Below, one piece after another: positions 1 through 7,904 of a DNA stretch of 23,129 nucleotides. The DNA lies in IMG/VR virus record IMGVR_UViG_3300042860_003596, positions 1-23,129 of that record; one strand, given 5' to 3'. The notes beneath the pieces were generated by a model that made no database searches, was not told where the DNA came from, and saw only the letters and a list, made by a program, of their open reading frames with translations. The translations under genes were made by a program, and so were the position numbers. This stretch comes from a virus. Position 1 is the stretch's first letter, and each line of letters begins with the position of its first letter.

Positions 1-1
1 G

Positions 2-2068
2 TCCGTCAGCACTGCGTATACAACTACGACAACGCAGCTTCCTGATCCTGGCGCTGTAGTTAGTCCACCGAATCCGCCTGGTTCTTTCGTGGTGTATTCA
101 TCGACTGCAACCGGATCGAACCCCACCAACTGGGCGGATACGAGTGCGCGCTGGGGAACCGCGACCGCGCAGAAGGCGGGCGACTACGCGTTTGCGGTGC
201 AGTTCGAGGACAGCCTAAGCGGGCGCCGGTCGCAGCTCAGCGATTCGGTGGCCGTGACTTTCACGGGCGTCAACCGCAAGTTCACGGTAACTGGTATTGT
301 CGACACGGCGAAGTACGACACGGTGAAGATCTGGCGGAGCGTGCGCAATACCAGCGCGTCCGGCATCTTCACGGCTGGCATTCTGCAGCTCGAGGCGACG
401 TTCAAGGCAACGGACTATCCGGTCAACTCGAGGACGGGATCGGTTTCGTATGCGACTGCGTGGGCGTATGCGGTGCAGAAGGACGACCGGCAGTTGGTGA
501 TGCAGGACACGTTCCAGGACAAGCCGTCCTTCTACTCAAGCGTGCCGTTTGCGGGTGCGATTGCGTCCTTCCAGGGCCAGCTGTACGCCAGCGACATCAG
601 CGGGCAGAGCCCCGACATCGACGACCAGATGCGCTCGGTGGGCGAAATCCGCTGGTCGAGTGCGACCGATGGCTCGTACGAGCTGTTTGCGCCGAAGGCC
701 AGGTGGAACCCGGAGATGTACGGCGACGTGCCGATTGCGTTCCACCAGGCAGGTCAGATCCTGCTTGGACTCTCGAACAACCGGGTGTTCTTTATCCTGC
801 GTGACGGCGCGTTCGTGCGCGTGAGCACGGCACACAACGGGTACGGCGTGACCGGCCCGTATGCGGCTGCGACCATCGGACCCATCGTGTACTACGTCAC
901 GAAGCAGGGCGTGCGTGCGGTGTATCCGGACGGCCGGCTTGACGAGGTTGGCGCGCTAGACTGGCTCATCTCGAAGAGCTGGACCGAGGATCTTGCGCGC
1001 GTCTCGATGGCTTACGATCCAGACACGACGGCGCTCTACATCCTGAATCCCGTGAACAACAAGGCTGTGTGCCTGTGGTTCTCGAGCGGCGTGTGCAGCG
1101 AGATGCACTGGATTCCGTTCCGCAAGTGCGCTCGCGGTTTCTTCCCTCGATCTGCTGGTGGGGCGCTGAAGGATTGCGCGCTGTTCCTGCATTCTCCGGA
1201 TCTGGTTGACGATGCATCCATCAACGTGACCGATTACAGGCCGCGCTTGATGCGCGCAAGCGATGACGGACTTGACAAGGTCAATCTCCCGCCTTCCTCC
1301 AACGTGTTCGAGGGCGTTCACTACGGGATAATCGACGGTGACTGCGACCGCAACATCGTGACAAAGAGCACGAACAGCGTGGTCATCGGACCTGATACCT
1401 ACTACGAGTTCTCGTGGAGCAAGAGGACCAACGGCTGGACTCCCGATTGGGGAATCATGGGTGCCTACCTGTACGTGCACGGGGCAAACGGCTCGGTAGG
1501 CATGGACACGTATTCGAGCCAGTACTACCAGGTGATCGGGTACGACACGAACGCCACCGAGAACATCGTGTACTGCAGGTTCATCTCGGAGTCAAAGGAC
1601 GACGTGGCTGACATATCGGCATCCGACCTGGTGATCAGCATCAACCCGGTTGTGCTGAAGGTACAGACCGCCAACGTGCCTGGCGCTGGTGGTGAATCTG
1701 GCTTCTACAGCAACAAGGAAGTCTCGTCGCTTGGCGTACTGATGAGCGGCGTCCAGTACTCGGGTGCGGTGACGGGGCAGGGCGCGAACTCGAACGCGGC
1801 GTTTGGCAGGTGGTACGCGAACCACTACGTCAGCGACTCGTTCGTGCCGGTGCAGTCGTCTACTCCCGTGAATCCCTCCAAGACCACCTCGGTGATCAGC
1901 ATCGTCGATGGGCCGTCGCCCATCCATTCCGCATTTGCACGCCAGCTGAATCCCCACCAGAGCGTGGAATTCCTGGCGCATGTGGTCGGACTGAATTTCA
2001 GGCTGCTTGCCATGAACGTGCGCGGCCGTATCCTTGAGACCGAGAGGAACAAGAATTCCTATGCCTAA
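2..2068 (+). CDS. Large virion protein, possible tail nozzle/tubular protein B-like (5' truncated by window edge)
   Basis: The reading frame is open from base 2 with no stop, so the GTG at 89 is probably internal and the true start lies upstream of the window. About 688 residues are visible. The protein is rich in beta-forming segments, Tyr, Trp, Gly and Ser, with no signal peptide or membrane segment. An N-terminal Thr/Pro-rich stretch leads into immunoglobulin-like sequence. The central part (bases about 690-1060) carries short repeated hydrophobic strands such as GQILLGLSNNRVFFI and PIVYYVTKQGVRAVYP, the pattern of a beta-propeller or beta-barrel tail protein. Podovirus nozzle (T7 gp12-like) and P22-type stabilisation proteins look like this, but no diagnostic motif is visible, so the name is an inference from fold style and from its place before the candidate internal virion genes. 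Its stop overlaps the next start. Confidence 0.6.
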   Translation, partial: SVSTAYTTTTTQLPDPGAVVSPPNPPGSFVVYSSTATGSNPTNWADTSARWGTATAQKAGDYAFAVQFEDSLSGRRSQLSDSVAVTFTGVNRKFTVTGIVDTAKYDTVKIWRSVRNTSASGIFTAGILQLEATFKATDYPVNSRTGSVSYATAWAYAVQKDDRQLVMQDTFQDKPSFYSSVPFAGAIASFQGQLYASDISGQSPDIDDQMRSVGEIRWSSATDGSYELFAPKARWNPEMYGDVPIAFHQAGQILLGLSNNRVFFILRDGAFVRVSTAHNGYGVTGPYAAATIGPIVYYVTKQGVRAVYPDGRLDEVGALDWLISKSWTEDLARVSMAYDPDTTALYILNPVNNKAVCLWFSSGVCSEMHWIPFRKCARGFFPRSAGGALKDCALFLHSPDLVDDASINVTDYRPRLMRASDDGLDKVNLPPSSNVFEGVHYGIIDGDCDRNIVTKSTNSVVIGPDTYYEFSWSKRTNGWTPDWGIMGAYLYVHGANGSVGMDTYSSQYYQVIGYDTNATENIVYCRFISESKDDVADISASDLVISINPVVLKVQTANVPGAGGESGFYSNKEVSSLGVLMSGVQYSGAVTGQGANSNAAFGRWYANHYVSDSFVPVQSSTPVNPSKTTSVISIVDGPSPIHSAFARQLNPHQSVEFLAHVVGLNFRLLAMNVRGRILETERNKNSYA

Positions 2069-3344
2069 CTCCCCATTCAATTGGTCTACCGCCTTCATGA
2101 ACCAGGGCGGCCAGCAGCAGCGTAACCCCGGCCAGGTGCAACTGCACGGCGGGTCGCTCGGTGGTCTGCGCCAGGCCGGAAGCCGCGTGCCTTCCCAGCA
2201 GTACGGGCAGCGCGGTCCGCAGCAGTACGGTCAGCGGTTCCAGCAGGGCGCTCAGCAGGGGCAGCAGAACGACTTCATGTCGCAGCTGCGCAACTACATG
2301 CAGCAGATGCCGCAGCAGCAGAGGTCGCAGCCGCAGGGCGGACAGCCCGGACAGCCGATGTCGCAGATGTTTGGCATGGGAGGAGGGCAGCAGCATCCCG
2401 GCGGGGTGGCTGCTGGCGACTTTCTCGCAGAGGCCTTTGCCCGAGACTACGCCAACCAGGCGGGCGCCCGGCAGCAAATGGGCAACACCATGGGCGGCTT
2501 CCTCGAAGGGCTTCGCGGCATCCCGGCAATGGGGATGATGGGCGTTGACATGGCGCGACAGGCCGGCCAGCAGGGCATGGACGTTGCGCGCGAGGGCATG
2601 GAACGGATGATGAAGGAGGCGGGCGCCGCAAAGGGCGTTGCCAGCCAGGCCCGTAAGGATGTCCAGGGCGCGACGGGAACTATGGCTCGTGCCATTGAGC
2701 AGCAGGAGTTCTTCCGCAAGGACACTGTGGCTGGTGGGGTGAACGGCATTCAGTCGCAGTTCCAGGGCGCGAAGGACCAGATCATGTCCAACCCGAACCT
2801 GTCCGACGAGGACAAGCAGGTCGAGATGGACAAGCTCAACAACACGATGCGCCAGCAGACCTCGACGTATGCGGCGCAGGCGGATGCTCAGGCTGCGGAC
2901 TCGTTGCTGCAGGCCAAGAACGCGCTTGCCGGCCTGAAGATGCAAGGCGCTGGACTGACCTCCAGTGTCGGCATGCAGGCTGCGGGCATGGGCATGCAGT
3001 CGGCGCAGGCCGGCTACCAGCTGATGAACGCGCAGAGCCAGTTTGCGGCAAGCCTCGCGCAGTCGGCGATGGCGCAGGCGATCAACGCGAACCTGAGCGG
3101 GAACACCGCCGGCGCGCAGATTGCCATGCAGATGCCGCTGGGTGCGCCGAACATTGCTGACACGATCCTGGCGATGATGAACGCGCAGGGCATGCGGCCC
3201 GGTACGGAGACTACGGGACCGTTCGCTGGCCGCATGGCGGGGCTGGTGGGGCAACCCGGATTTGGCGGTTACGCCGACCGAAACAACCAGTCGGCCGTCG
3301 GACGTCCGTCCCCGTATCGCGTTCCGGGATCAATATTCGCTTAA
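2061..3344 (+). CDS. Gln/Met/Ala-rich virion protein, unknown function
   Basis: The encoded protein has 427 residues. I chose the ATG at 2061 because it overlaps the preceding stop by 8 bases (ATGCCTAA) and has an AGAGGAA-like site upstream. The longer form from TTG at 2034 would add nine basic residues. Residues about 10-110 are low-complexity Gln/Gly/Met/Arg sequence with two QQYGQR repeats. The rest is Ala/Met/Gln-rich helix-forming sequence with heptad-like spacing and no long hydrophobic segment. Enzyme motifs are absent. Composition and position between tail-like and giant structural genes suit an internal or ejected virion protein of a podovirus-like phage, or a scaffold-like protein. 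This is inference and the family is not recognised. Confidence 0.75.
   Translation: MPNSPFNWSTAFMNQGGQQQRNPGQVQLHGGSLGGLRQAGSRVPSQQYGQRGPQQYGQRFQQGAQQGQQNDFMSQLRNYMQQMPQQQRSQPQGGQPGQPMSQMFGMGGGQQHPGGVAAGDFLAEAFARDYANQAGARQQMGNTMGGFLEGLRGIPAMGMMGVDMARQAGQQGMDVAREGMERMMKEAGAAKGVASQARKDVQGATGTMARAIEQQEFFRKDTVAGGVNGIQSQFQGAKDQIMSNPNLSDEDKQVEMDKLNNTMRQQTSTYAAQADAQAADSLLQAKNALAGLKMQGAGLTSSVGMQAAGMGMQSAQAGYQLMNAQSQFAASLAQSAMAQAINANLSGNTAGAQIAMQMPLGAPNIADTILAMMNAQGMRPGTETTGPFAGRMAGLVGQPGFGGYADRNNQSAVGRPSPYRVPGSIFA
2196..2236 (+). repeat. Short in-gene direct repeat encoding QQYGQR twice
   Basis: CAGCAGTACGG-CAGCG occurs at 2196-2212 and again at 2220-2236, an offset of 24 bases (8 codons), and gives the peptide QQYGQR twice in frame. 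It lies in the Gln-rich low-complexity head of the surrounding virion gene and is probably a small slippage expansion. Confidence 0.7.
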
Positions 3345-3353
3345 GGAGAGACC

Positions 3354-4988
3354 ATGGCAGACGGATACGAACCAACCAGTGCAGTCAGTCAGGGCGCTGC
3401 GGCAGGCGCGGCTATGTTTGGAGCGCAGCAGCCGAGCCAGGGTCTTGGCTTTGCTCAGTTGCAGCAGCAGCGTCAGCTTGCCCAGCAGGGCATGCAGGCG
3501 GACGAGCGTCGTGCGGCAGAGGACATGCAGCGGTTCCAGGGCGGGCAGGGTCTCGCACGCGAACAGTTGCAGTTCGGTCGCGAGCAGCTCCAGCAGAATC
3601 TTCAGGAGGGCCGCGAGGAACGCGAGAGCCGGATGAAGCTGCAGCAGGACAGCCAGCAGTTCCAGCAGCAGCTTCAGACGGAGATGCTTGAGCGCAACAA
3701 GCAGCTGAAGATCGCCGAGCTTGAGTTTGCCAAGGCCAACGCCCAGCGCCGCGAGTCCCTTGCGCCGCAACTCATGCAGCTCCGAAAGGATGCAGCAGAC
3801 ATCAGCGGCAAGGTCGGCGCATACAAGATCCTTGAGACCCAGGGTCAGGAGGCGCTCTCGCGCTTTCTCAAGCAGGCGGGCGAGGTTCGCGAAACGATGC
3901 GCAAGTCCAATGCGGACGAGCGCGCCATCGGCAGCCGGTCGGCCAAGTCGGCCACAAGCCGGATGTACGAGGACATGATCAACTCTGGCAAGGATTCAGT
4001 TAGCAGGTTTTCTTCGATATTTGGCAAGAGCGGCTACGGCGTTGAGAACTTTGAGGAGTCGATTGGATATGACCTTCTCAAAGAGGTTGGTGTCGGTCAG
4101 TCTGCGGTCAATGCTCTTTCCGGTACTGGTGATTTCTGGGATACGCTGAAGACTACTGCTCTTGGGCTTGCCGGCATTACCGGGACTGACGGTGTCGTGG
4201 CTTCTAATGTCGGGTATGACCCGGAGAAGGGCGCCCGGAACATCATCGACATTGACGACAGCGCGGTCAGCAGCAAGGCAAACATGCTGCTGTCGAAGAA
4301 CCTTGCGCGCGCTATTTCGGAGCAGACCGGCGACAAGATCGCTCCGGACGCTATCCGTGAGGTGATGGAGTCGGTGGTCAAGATGGGCGACGATCCCGGT
4401 GACCAGGCGGTACTTCTGCAGAAGCTCGGGGAGCTGGGTGTGTCGCCGGAGGTGATGCGGTCGGCGATGCTGTCGACGGCGCACATGCTGGACGGAACGG
4501 ATGAGGGCTCGCCGTTCAGCCGGACTTCCATTATGAAGCAGATGGAGGAGACCGAGCCCAACTCGCCCAAGCGGCTTGCGCTGGAGGCGACGTTGAAGAT
4601 GGTGGACACCATGCAGCAGCGCGCCCGCACGGCAGCCGCAAACCTGCCGGGCCAGGACCTTGCCGGCATGGACGCGATGGTGACCTACATCGAGCGCGCC
4701 ATCTCTGGTGGGGGCCGGATCAACCGCAGCGATCTTGCCGGCCTGGTGCAGCAGTACAAGGGCACCGAGGACGACCTGCTTCGGGACGCGATCTTGGCTG
4801 ATACCCGGCTTGGCGATCTCGAGAGCATCGGCGCTGATCCGCTTGGGCAGATCCGGCGCAGCATCGTGTCCGAGACCAGGCGTGGCGATGACATCGGTCT
4901 TCAGCAGATGGATCTTGAGCGGATGCTCAAGGACGAATCGAGCAAGGACATCGAGGTGTTGCTTAACCAGCTGAGGTCCATGAAGTGA
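3354..4988 (+). CDS. Gln-rich coiled-coil virion protein, unknown function
   Basis: The encoded protein has 544 residues. The start is firm: AAGGAG at 3343-3348 overlaps the previous stop and sits five bases before ATG. Residues about 25-165 are almost unbroken Gln/Glu/Arg/Leu helix, rich in QQ and RE pairs, which strongly suggests a long coiled coil. Residues about 205-310 are less charged and richer in Gly, Ser and Val, and lie on a stretch of lower GC. The C-terminal 200 residues are again helical and acidic/basic mixed. There is no signal peptide, membrane segment or catalytic motif. With its Gln-rich neighbour it forms a pair of filamentous, helix-rich late proteins. Internal virion (ejection) proteins fit by analogy, but this is not demonstrated. 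Confidence 0.75.
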   Translation: MADGYEPTSAVSQGAAAGAAMFGAQQPSQGLGFAQLQQQRQLAQQGMQADERRAAEDMQRFQGGQGLAREQLQFGREQLQQNLQEGREERESRMKLQQDSQQFQQQLQTEMLERNKQLKIAELEFAKANAQRRESLAPQLMQLRKDAADISGKVGAYKILETQGQEALSRFLKQAGEVRETMRKSNADERAIGSRSAKSATSRMYEDMINSGKDSVSRFSSIFGKSGYGVENFEESIGYDLLKEVGVGQSAVNALSGTGDFWDTLKTTALGLAGITGTDGVVASNVGYDPEKGARNIIDIDDSAVSSKANMLLSKNLARAISEQTGDKIAPDAIREVMESVVKMGDDPGDQAVLLQKLGELGVSPEVMRSAMLSTAHMLDGTDEGSPFSRTSIMKQMEETEPNSPKRLALEATLKMVDTMQQRARTAAANLPGQDLAGMDAMVTYIERAISGGGRINRSDLAGLVQQYKGTEDDLLRDAILADTRLGDLESIGADPLGQIRRSIVSETRRGDDIGLQQMDLERMLKDESSKDIEVLLNQLRSMK

Positions 4989-5332
4989 ACCGCTGGAAGG
5001 AGGCTGTCCGTCTGGCCTTCGATAGCGTCCAGGACGTGGGCGTGGCGGTGGTGACGCCGGACGCGGGGGACGTGCTGGAGTGGGGTGCGGAGCGGGGTGT
5101 CCTGTTCTACGACTGTGGGACCCCCACCCGCCGGTGGGTTGTCGAGGAACCGCCTCAGCGAGCCGTCCGTGGCTGGCTGTGGGGTTTGCGGAATGACCCG
5201 TTGTGGCGGCATAGGGAGCCGGCGTTCTTGATTCACCGCGACGGAAAGACCTGGAACTGCACGGTCGGAGTGCTTGTGCCCGCCGAGATGTCGTCTATCC
5301 TGAACCCATCCGATACCGTGGAGTTCCTCTGA
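4985..5332 (+). CDS. Hypothetical protein, 115 aa, Trp-rich
   Basis: It starts at GTG 4985, overlapping the previous TGA by four bases (GTGA), and its own stop overlaps the next ATG by one base, so it is translationally coupled on both sides. The product is a compact mixed alpha/beta protein with eight Trp residues and one predicted globular domain, without membrane segments. It reads as a small soluble accessory of the virion operon, such as a tail or assembly factor. I do not recognise the family. Confidence 0.7.
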   Translation: MNRWKEAVRLAFDSVQDVGVAVVTPDAGDVLEWGAERGVLFYDCGTPTRRWVVEEPPQRAVRGWLWGLRNDPLWRHREPAFLIHRDGKTWNCTVGVLVPAEMSSILNPSDTVEFL

Positions 5333-5946
5333 TGGCAAGCGAATACGCAGAACAAGGCATGGTCGAAGCGATGAAGGGCATCAATGGCGCTTCGTCCGAA
5401 AAGAAATCAGGAAGGTCGAGGAAGTCCAAGAGACGTTCTCGCCAGAAGCCTCCTGCTCCCCCTGCCGCAAATCCCGCTGGTGAGATTGCGAAGAAGAGTG
5501 TGCTTGGCGGATTGATGGGTGGCGTAAGTCGCCTTGGTCTTCCCGGTCTTGTCATTGGTACGCTGGCGTATCCGGTCATGGAACGGCTGATCTACGGAAG
5601 CCGCGAGGACCAGATGCGTGATCAGTTGGAGACGCAGCGAAAGATCGAGCAGGAGGAGATGGCCAAGATGGGTGGCGTCTCCCCGATGGGTGACATGGGT
5701 GGCGTTGCCGGCGGGATGATGCCCCAGCAGGAGCAGGGCATGTACGACCTGCTCGAGGACCAGCGGCAGACTGGTGAAGACGTTTCGTTTGCGCGCCGGC
5801 AGAACCGTGCGCTTGAGGGTCTGACGCGTTCGGAAAGCGGTGACGAACTTGATCGCCTGCTTGCTGGCCAAGAGACCCGTCTGCGACAGATTCAGTCTCC
5901 CCGCCAGCTGACTCCTTACGAGATCATGGGGATCATCGGTGGCTAA
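5332..5946 (+). CDS. Small virion/membrane-active protein with glycine-zipper segment
   Basis: The product has 204 residues. The N-terminal third is Lys/Arg/Ser/Pro-rich (residues 23-50, strongly basic). Residues about 57-83 form a glycine-patterned hydrophobic segment long enough to span a membrane, ending in YPVMERLIYGS. A charged helix follows (about 90-112) and then a Met/Gly/Gln-rich tail. The layout of basic arm, glycine-zipper hydrophobic helix and charged coiled coil recurs in the C-terminal half of the next gene. It could insert into the host membrane during genome ejection or sit inside the capsid. The function is unknown. ATG 5332 overlaps the upstream stop by one base. Confidence 0.7.
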   Translation: MASEYAEQGMVEAMKGINGASSEKKSGRSRKSKRRSRQKPPAPPAANPAGEIAKKSVLGGLMGGVSRLGLPGLVIGTLAYPVMERLIYGSREDQMRDQLETQRKIEQEEMAKMGGVSPMGDMGGVAGGMMPQQEQGMYDLLEDQRQTGEDVSFARRQNRALEGLTRSESGDELDRLLAGQETRLRQIQSPRQLTPYEIMGIIGG

Positions 5947-6925
5947 AGCCCAGCCGTCAAACAAGTCTTTCCTTGAGATTGCTCAGGAGATTGCTGCCAA
6001 TCCAGCGGCTGCAAAATCTCTGAGTCCGGGCGCTGCTGAATTGATTGAAAGAATTCGCTCTTCTGAATTGGGCGCCACTCTCTCTGTTCTTGAAAGAAAC
6101 CCGAGGGTTGCTGCCGCGCTTGCCGCAAATCGCAAGGCAATCGGCGCTGTTCGCGAGGACCAGGGACTGAATCCCGAAATGACGCTTGAGCAGCGCGCTG
6201 AAGCAGCATTGATGATGCGTGATCCGGTAGTTGCGAATTCCGAGGGTCTTGACAATCCGCGTTTGTTGCGCCGCGCCCCGAGGGGCGTGCGCATCGGCGG
6301 CAAGGAGATCGAGCTTCCGGAGGACTACGCGGAGCGCAAGAAGTTCCGCAAGTACCGGCTGGAGGAGATGGCAAAGATCGGTGCTGCACGTCGCCGACCT
6401 GGTCAGGACAAAAGGACCGCAGAGCAACTGCGTGGAACGCTTGGTCGTGCCGGTCGCCGTGCGGGTCTTGCGGTTGGTGGGGCACTCAAGGGGCTTCCCG
6501 AGATCCCGATGCCAACTGCCCGGAACCCACTTGTGCGGTTTGGGCTTCGGTACGGCAAGAACATCGGCGGCGTCCGGGGCGGACTTGCCGGCATTGGCGC
6601 CCTGGCGGGTGGGGCCCTGATCGGCAAGATGATCCAGGGGTCGGGCGAGCTGCGGCAGGCTGAGGAGCGGGAGCAGGAGATGCTCCGCCGGCGAGCCCGC
6701 CAGGACATGCTGAACCTGCTGGGCCGCAAGGAACAGAAGCAGGCGGTGCAGATGAGCATCAACCAGAACCTGGCAAAGCTCCAGATGGAGGCGCCGGATC
6801 TGTACATGCGTGCGGCGACGGGTCGCGTGCTGCCGCAGGGAGCGGTTGTGATCGGCGGGGCGCCCCGCGCAGATCTTCTCAATCAACTCGGAATGGCCAT
6901 GGCAAACGGCCAGTTCGGTCAGTAA
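5939..6925 (+). CDS. Virion protein with glycine-zipper segment, unknown function
   Basis: The product has 328 residues and starts at GTG 5939, overlapping the previous stop by eight bases (GTGGCTAA), the same geometry as the 2061 junction. Residues 1-100 are Ala-rich helices on a lower-GC stretch. Residues 120-185 are basic. Residues about 206-232 are a Gly/Ala/Leu/Ile hydrophobic helix of membrane-spanning length. A highly charged helix follows (about 233-268, Glu/Arg/Gln-rich), and the C-terminus is short and globular. No catalytic motif is seen. The hydrophobic segment followed by an I-x-GS turn and charged helix mirrors the preceding 204-aa protein. The likely role is minor virion or genome-ejection protein, inferred from context only. 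Confidence 0.7.
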   Translation: MAKAQPSNKSFLEIAQEIAANPAAAKSLSPGAAELIERIRSSELGATLSVLERNPRVAAALAANRKAIGAVREDQGLNPEMTLEQRAEAALMMRDPVVANSEGLDNPRLLRRAPRGVRIGGKEIELPEDYAERKKFRKYRLEEMAKIGAARRRPGQDKRTAEQLRGTLGRAGRRAGLAVGGALKGLPEIPMPTARNPLVRFGLRYGKNIGGVRGGLAGIGALAGGALIGKMIQGSGELRQAEEREQEMLRRRARQDMLNLLGRKEQKQAVQMSINQNLAKLQMEAPDLYMRAATGRVLPQGAVVIGGAPRADLLNQLGMAMANGQFGQ

Positions 6926-6949
6926 CATCAAAGGAACCAGGAGACACAC

Positions 6950-7420
6950 ATGGCAGGCGAAAACTCTCTCGTTACCCAGCACTACCCCGATGACTTCCAG
7001 GTCACGGTGTTCCCCAACGCGGCTGCCGCGCCGCACGACCCCACCATCCTGCTGTACGCAGACCGCGACCTGTACGTCGATGAGATCGTCGTCGGCATCC
7101 ATGCGGTCGGCGGCTCGGCTGCGGTCCTGTCGTTCGAGGTGACTCGCGACCTGACCAACACCGCAGCTGGCAGCGTTGTTGCGCTTGCCAACATCGACAC
7201 CGCGAACGTTGTTGCCGGCGACACCATGGTTCTGACGACCGACGGCGTGGTTCGCACGGCAATCGCCGGAACCACCTACGCGTCTTCGACCGGCTCGACC
7301 GCGATCAGCAACTCGGAGAACAAGATTCCCCAGGGTTACTGGCTCCTCATCGACATCACCGGAACCATCGGCAGCGGTCGCGCTTCCGTCCAGGTCCGCT
7401 TCCGTTCCCGTCCCAAGTAA
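6950..7420 (+). CDS. Small beta-rich virion protein, candidate capsid decoration protein
   Basis: The product has 156 residues. It is preceded by AGGAG at 6939-6943, six bases before ATG, one of the best ribosome sites in the window, which fits a protein needed in many copies. It is almost entirely beta-prone: alternating hydrophobic strands, many Thr/Ser/Ala/Gly and Asp, and no Cys. Near the C-terminus, IPQGYWLLIDIT is followed by a strand ending in RFRSRPK. There is no signal peptide or membrane segment. Size, composition, expression signal and the similar-looking gene that follows suggest a capsid decoration or tail-surface protein. The family is not recognised and a minor tail protein remains possible. 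Confidence 0.7.
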   Translation: MAGENSLVTQHYPDDFQVTVFPNAAAAPHDPTILLYADRDLYVDEIVVGIHAVGGSAAVLSFEVTRDLTNTAAGSVVALANIDTANVVAGDTMVLTTDGVVRTAIAGTTYASSTGSTAISNSENKIPQGYWLLIDITGTIGSGRASVQVRFRSRPK

Positions 7421-7447
7421 TCGCACACCCCACCACAGGACACCCAC

Positions 7448-7891
7448 ATGGCACTTGTTTCTTCCACCGAGATCCGTCCCACCGACATCACTACGTTTAT
7501 TGAGTTTAGCCCGCTCGCTGCTGGTGTCACTATGCCCACCAGCACTGCTGCCGGTTTCCGCTGCTTCTACACCAGTCGCCCGACCAAGATCATGGCGATG
7601 TCCGTGGTCAGCGGAAACGTGACGGTTGGCGGCGTGACCTACACCGCCGCGTACGATGTCCGTGCGATTGACGGAACCGTCACTCCCGTGACTACGCTCA
7701 ATACTGCCCTTGCAACGACTGCCGTAACCGCCGTTGCCAGCAAGGCAAATGTGTGCCCCATTGATGCGCAGGACAGCGACGCGCTTCCCCCGACCATTCC
7801 GGCCGGCGCATGGGTTGGTTTCAACATTCCGTCGACCGCTACCAATGCCAGCTCCGTTTGCGGCGTCCTCATCACCTACCGTCCTGTGTGA
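7448..7891 (+). CDS. Small beta-rich virion protein, candidate decoration protein
   Basis: The product has 147 residues. The ATG at 7448 lies 27 bases past the previous stop with a weak AGGA upstream. The sequence is Thr/Ala/Val-rich with short beta strands and three Cys residues, no membrane segment, and a C-terminus of VCGVLITYRPV that resembles the strand-basic ending of the 156-aa neighbour. The two genes look like a pair of small structural proteins made in quantity, although I cannot align them convincingly. Decoration, head-fibre or tail-sleeve protein are all possible. Confidence 0.7.
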   Translation: MALVSSTEIRPTDITTFIEFSPLAAGVTMPTSTAAGFRCFYTSRPTKIMAMSVVSGNVTVGGVTYTAAYDVRAIDGTVTPVTTLNTALATTAVTAVASKANVCPIDAQDSDALPPTIPAGAWVGFNIPSTATNASSVCGVLITYRPV

Positions 7892-7904
7892 TGGGAGGTG
7901 ACGG

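Noticed and set aside
1998-3254. 418-codon open frame on the - strand opposite the Gln-rich virion gene
   Set aside because: It is His/Arg/Leu-rich, caused by the antisense of Gln/Gly codons. It lies fully inside a gene with a good start and coupling.
5957-7447. 496-codon open frame on the - strand
   Set aside because: It spans three well-supported + strand genes and their ribosome sites; composition is typical of antisense GC-rich sequence.
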